Assembly (NCBI GenBank): GCA_002450985.1 | Contig: DKBA01000220.1 | Coordinates: 5,567 to 15,144 of the forward strand | Source: Acidimicrobiia bacterium UBA6912 | Lineage (GTDB): Bacteria; Actinomycetota; Acidimicrobiia; Spongiisociales; UBA5794 | Direction of reading: 5' to 3' | Length of the DNA stretch: 9,578 nucleotides | In this document: positions 6,746-9,578 of the stretch, in pieces | Layout: every line of letters starts with the position of its first letter | Position numbering within the stretch: position 1 is the stretch's first letter | Position numbers and translations under genes: made by a program | The notes under the pieces: generated by a model | Database searches by the model: none | Seen by the model: the letters and a program-made list of their open reading frames with translations, nothing else | Told to the model about the DNA's origin: nothing

Positions 6746-8235
6746 CCCGGCCGGACACGGTCTGGGTCCTCGGGGACCAGCTCAACCGCGGCATCGCCAG
6801 CCTGGAGCACGCCGAGCCGGGCGTCACCCGCATCCTCATGGTGGAGAGCGCAGCCAAGCTCGCCTCCAAACGGTTCCACCGGCAACGCCTGCACCTCGTC
6901 GTGACCGCGATGCGCCGGTTCGCCGACGAGTTGCGCAACGCAGGATTCGAGGTGGACTACCGCCGCGCCGACTCCCTTGCCGTCGGTCTCGCAGCGCATC
7001 GCCGGGAACACGCTCCCGAGCGGGTGCGCCTCATGGAGCCAATGTCGTGGTCGATGCTGCATGCCGCCAGAGGCCTCGACGTCGAGCTGATCCGCTCCAA
7101 CCAGTTCCTCTGCCACTACGAGGACTTCGCCGAGTGGGCACAGGGCCGCAACCGGCTGGTGATGGAGGACTTCTATCGCTGGCAGCGCCGCCGCCTCGGG
7201 TACCTGATGGACGGTGACGAGCCGGCGGGAGGAACGTGGAACTACGACGCCGCCAACCGGGAGCCACCGCCCGCAGGTGGCATCGACCGCCCGCCGCGGC
7301 CCACCACCCGTCGCGACGACCTCGACGAGGAGGTGCTCGCCGCCCTTCCCGACTCTTCGTTCGGTGCCGAACCCGACGGGACCTGGGCCACCAGCCGGCG
7401 CGCCGCCCTCGCCCGGCTGCGCTTCTTCATCGATGAGCTCCTCCCCGGCTTCGGCCCCTACCAGGACGCGATCCTGGTGGACGACTGGGCGATGGGCCAC
7501 TCCCTGCTCAGCCCCTACCTCAATCTCGGGTTGTTGACTCCCGACGAGGTGTGCGACGCCGCGGAGGAGGCCTACCGGGACGGGCGGGCGCCGATCGAGT
7601 CGGTGGAGGGCTTCATCCGCCAGATCATCGGGTGGCGCGAGTACGTGTGGGGCCTCTACTGGCTCGAGATGCCCGACTACGCCCGCCGCAACGCCCTCGG
7701 AGCCGATCGCCCGCTGCCGCCCCTCTTCACCACCGGGGCCACCGGCATGCGCTGTGTCGCCGATGCGCTCGCCTCGGTCGAGGCCCACGGCTATGCCCAT
7801 CACATCCAGCGGCTCATGGTTTTCGGCAATCTGGCGCTGCTGGCCGGAGTCGTCCCGCAAGACGTCGTGGAATGGATGTGGGCGTCCTTCGTCGACGGCG
7901 CCGAGTGGGTGATGGTGCCGAACGTGCTCGGCATGGCGCTCTACGCCGACGGCGGGCTCATGGCGACCAAGCCCTATGCGGCCGGCGGCAACTACCTGAA
8001 CAAGATGAGCGACGCCTGCGGCGGATGCCGGTTCGACCCGAAGCGGCGGACCGGGGACGACGCCTGCCCGTTCACCACGCTCTACTGGGACTTCCTCGAC
8101 CGCAACCAGGACGCCCTCGCCGGCAACCATCGCCTCGCCCGGCAGCTCGCCGCCGCCCGCAGGCTGGGCAATCTCGACGAGGTGCGCCGCCGCGCCGACG
8201 AGGTGCTCGACCTGCTCGACGCCGGCCGGCTCTGA
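6742..8235 (+). CDS. Iron-sulfur bacterial cryptochrome/photolyase (FeS-BCP class, PhrB/CryB-like)
   Basis: From the GTG at 6742 this is a 497-residue flavoprotein of the class containing Agrobacterium PhrB ((6-4) photolyase) and Rhodobacter CryB (light-signalling cryptochrome). The N-terminus VWVLGDQLN opens the antenna domain. The FAD domain contains VEGFIRQIIGWREYVWGLYW (287-306), YAHHIQRLM (351-359) and KPYAAGGNY (410-418). Four cysteines at 338, 426, 429 and 442 keep the spacing of 88, 3 and 13 that I recall for the [4Fe-4S] ligands of PhrB (350, 438, 441, 454). His353/354 and Tyr412/418 also match PhrB. Differences from PhrB, from memory, are Thr330 at its Trp342, Met379 at its Tyr391 and Lys39 at its Glu37. 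Other possible starts are ATG 6706 and TTG 6691, which add 12 or 17 residues (Arg-rich from the ATG onward) not expected in the family. Repair and signalling roles cannot be separated by sequence. Confidence 0.94.
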   Translation: MTRPDTVWVLGDQLNRGIASLEHAEPGVTRILMVESAAKLASKRFHRQRLHLVVTAMRRFADELRNAGFEVDYRRADSLAVGLAAHRREHAPERVRLMEPMSWSMLHAARGLDVELIRSNQFLCHYEDFAEWAQGRNRLVMEDFYRWQRRRLGYLMDGDEPAGGTWNYDAANREPPPAGGIDRPPRPTTRRDDLDEEVLAALPDSSFGAEPDGTWATSRRAALARLRFFIDELLPGFGPYQDAILVDDWAMGHSLLSPYLNLGLLTPDEVCDAAEEAYRDGRAPIESVEGFIRQIIGWREYVWGLYWLEMPDYARRNALGADRPLPPLFTTGATGMRCVADALASVEAHGYAHHIQRLMVFGNLALLAGVVPQDVVEWMWASFVDGAEWVMVPNVLGMALYADGGLMATKPYAAGGNYLNKMSDACGGCRFDPKRRTGDDACPFTTLYWDFLDRNQDALAGNHRLARQLAAARRLGNLDEVRRRADEVLDLLDAGRL

Positions 8236-8238
8236 GCA

Positions 8239-8982
8239 TCACCCCCGCACCGGCAGCCCGATGCGGACCGGCACCCCCGGCGAGTAGTGGACCAATGGCG
8301 CACCGTCCGGTGTGGGATATCCCGCCACCTCCACCAACGCGTCGTCGAGGTCGACGAGCTGCGCCGTGTGGAGCGGCCAGGCGGGGTGCTCGACCGGGGC
8401 GTAGGCGAGGCGGCCGCCGAGGTCGGTCCACAGCCCCCACCGGGACGTGAGGAAGCGCTCCAGGTCGCTCACGTCGGCCGGAGCGATCCTGCGGTCGGGG
8501 CGCACCGCCAGGCGGCTGAACGCCGCCCGTGGCCCCGGCCACCTGCGGCGGGCGGTGTAGGTCACCGTCCCCTGGTGATGGGCGATGGACATCGCCGCCC
8601 ACATGTAGGGCAGGCGGTAGGTGCTCTGCGCCACGAGCACCGGCAGCAGCCGTGAGATGTCGAGCGAATGGAACCACACGCCCGGCCGTCCGTCGGGGCC
8701 GACGACATAGGTGCGGACGTTCGTCTCCGGAAACGTCCCGAGATACGGAATCGCAGGTCCGAAGCGGGGGCGGATCCTCTCCATGCGGAAGGCGACGAGC
8801 CCCACCCAGCCCGCGCCGTCGTGGGTGTCGGCAGTGAGCCCGCGGGGCAGGAGTCGTTGCACGTCGGACGGGTCGACGGGCCAGTGGGCGTAGGTGAGGT
8901 CCATCCAGCGCTGGAACATCACCGGCCGGGTCACCGGCTCCGGGGTCAGCAGGGGATACAGGTCGGTGGGGGAGATGCGCAT
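8239..8982 (-). CDS. DUF2071 / YqjF-like family protein
   Basis: This 247-residue soluble protein matches the DUF2071 (YqjF-like) family. Recognisable segments are RPVMFQRWMDLTYAHWPVDP at 19-38, LLPRGLTADTHDGAGWVGLV at 44-63, the PETNVRTYV motif at 85-93 and GVWFHSLDISRLLPV at 101-115. The biochemical function of the family is unknown to me. The frame is open upstream to a GTG at 9081 (280 residues), but that start has its only purine-rich tract directly against the codon and would leave just 20 bp to the divergent gene. The ATG at 8982 starts close to the conserved domain and is preferred; a GTG one codon earlier is equally possible, and neither has a clear ribosome site. The stop lies 3 bp from the photolyase stop on the other strand, so the two are tightly convergent and there is no room for a separate terminator between them. 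Confidence 0.87.
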   Translation of the reverse strand: MRISPTDLYPLLTPEPVTRPVMFQRWMDLTYAHWPVDPSDVQRLLPRGLTADTHDGAGWVGLVAFRMERIRPRFGPAIPYLGTFPETNVRTYVVGPDGRPGVWFHSLDISRLLPVLVAQSTYRLPYMWAAMSIAHHQGTVTYTARRRWPGPRAAFSRLAVRPDRRIAPADVSDLERFLTSRWGLWTDLGGRLAYAPVEHPAWPLHTAQLVDLDDALVEVAGYPTPDGAPLVHYSPGVPVRIGLPVRG

Positions 8983-9101
8983 CACCCGTTCTACGGTCCG
9001 GAGCGTGCCGGGGGATGGCGGCGCGACCTCGAAGGCGGTTCGACCGATCGGCTCCACGGTTCCGTAATCCTCTGCGGACACTCCTGCGGAGAGGCGACGA
9101 G
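8983..9101. promoter_or_regulatory. Divergent intergenic region between DUF2071 gene and membrane protein gene
   Basis: These 119 bp separate two outward-facing genes and must hold both promoters if the chosen starts are right. Toward the right, TAATCC at 9065-9070 is a near fit to a -10, with TTCGAC at 9039-9044 as a poor -35 at an overlong 20-nt spacing. Toward the left, TAGAAC (minus strand, 8989-8994) lies only 6 nt before the ATG. Neither is convincing; GGAGAGG at 9088-9094 is the one clear signal, a ribosome site 7 nt before the GTG at 9102. Confidence 0.35.
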
Positions 9102-9539
9102 GTGAGAGACGGTTCCGTGCTGCTGGCGATCCATGCCGCCGCCACTTGGGCGATGGTGGGGCTCATCTGGTTCGTCCAGGTGGTCCACTACCCGCTGTTC
9201 GACCGGGTGGGACCCAGCTCGTTCCGGGCGTACGAGACGGAGCACCAGCGTCGGACCACGCTCGTCGTGATGGTGCTGATGCCCGTCGAGCTCGTCACCG
9301 GGATCGCCCTCGTCTGGCTCGGGCCGGACACGGTCGCACCGGCGGCCGTGCTCGCCGGGGTCGGGCTGCTCGGGATCGTCTGGATCTCGACCGCGCTGTG
9401 GCAGGCGCCGCTGCACGGCCGGCTGGGCCGCGGCTACGACGCCGGTCTGGTGCGCAGGCTCGTCGACTCCAACTGGCTGCGCACGGTCGTGTGGTCGGCA
9501 CGGGGTGGTCTCGTGGCGGGGATGGTGCTCGCCGGTTGA
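9102..9539 (+). CDS. Small four-helix membrane protein, conserved hypothetical
   Basis: This 145-residue protein has four probable membrane helices near 6-28, 54-73, 79-100 and 126-144. Polar residues that look functional sit at the membrane edges: Gln26 and HYP at 29-31 after helix 1, Glu47-His48 in the first loop, MPVEL at 60-64 inside helix 2 with a buried Glu63, WQAPLH at 100-105 after helix 3, and NW at 124-125 before helix 4. The clustering of His, Gln and Glu resembles heme- or metal-binding membrane proteins, but I cannot name a family with confidence. The frame is open back to 9015; GTG 9102 is chosen because GGAGAGG lies 7 nt upstream and because the longer form adds 29 Arg-rich residues. 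GTG 9117 is also possible and gives a protein 5 residues shorter. It is divergent from the DUF2071 gene. The last 39 bp of the window after its stop show nothing recognisable. Confidence 0.8.
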   Translation: MRDGSVLLAIHAAATWAMVGLIWFVQVVHYPLFDRVGPSSFRAYETEHQRRTTLVVMVLMPVELVTGIALVWLGPDTVAPAAVLAGVGLLGIVWISTALWQAPLHGRLGRGYDAGLVRRLVDSNWLRTVVWSARGGLVAGMVLAG

Positions 9540-9578
9540 TGGTCCGCCGCCCCGGCTCCGCGCCGACGGATCGGTCGC

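Noticed and set aside
6385..8130. A 581-residue open frame on the minus strand across the photolyase gene
   Set aside because: It is antisense to a full-length conserved photolyase, and its composition is that of a codon-bias shadow with no domain.
8072..9166. A 364-residue minus-strand frame overlapping the DUF2071 gene
   Set aside because: It is the out-of-frame shadow of the DUF2071 gene, low-complexity and Arg/Pro-rich, while the DUF2071 frame has clear family motifs.

Overview
The window is GC-rich, densely packed bacterial chromosome. The family content (NatA/NatB-type exporter, single-domain dienelactone hydrolase, HSDL2-like and DHRS12-like dehydrogenases, DUF2071), the GTG starts and the short leaders with GAGGAG ribosome sites suggest an actinobacterium, possibly Acidimicrobiia. 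This placement is inference: there is no rRNA or other marker gene. I see no mobile element, CRISPR array, tRNA or phage gene.

Left part (1-2540, all +): the C-terminal part of an aminoglycoside-phosphotransferase-fold kinase that enters from the left edge, a 110-bp gap rich in inverted repeats, then a two-gene ABC-2 exporter. Its ATPase and permease overlap by the ATGA start-stop arrangement. Middle part (2541-4802): a thiolase on the minus strand converges on the permease and diverges from a dienelactone hydrolase. The 116-bp divergent gap holds three tandem 15-bp repeats lying exactly between two outward-facing -10-like hexamers. Next (4855-8235, all +): an HSDL2-like SDR, a DHRS12-like SDR, and an iron-sulfur bacterial cryptochrome/photolyase (FeS-BCP, the PhrB/CryB class). 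The photolyase reading frame most likely begins at a GTG overlapping the stop of the second SDR. Right part (8239-9578): a DUF2071/YqjF-like gene on the minus strand, whose stop lies 3 bp from the photolyase stop, and a divergent small four-helix membrane protein.

The thiolase, hydrolase and HSDL2-like SDR look like general acyl-CoA/lipid or xenobiotic catabolism. The SDR-photolyase pair looks co-translated and is the most interesting unit. The photolyase keeps all four cluster cysteines with the same spacing as I recall for Agrobacterium PhrB, but differs at residues recalled as part of the PhrB electron-transfer path and antenna pocket. I do not see a clearly new defence or mobile system; the notable points are the photolyase neighbourhood, the repeats in the divergent promoter, and the structured gap before the exporter.
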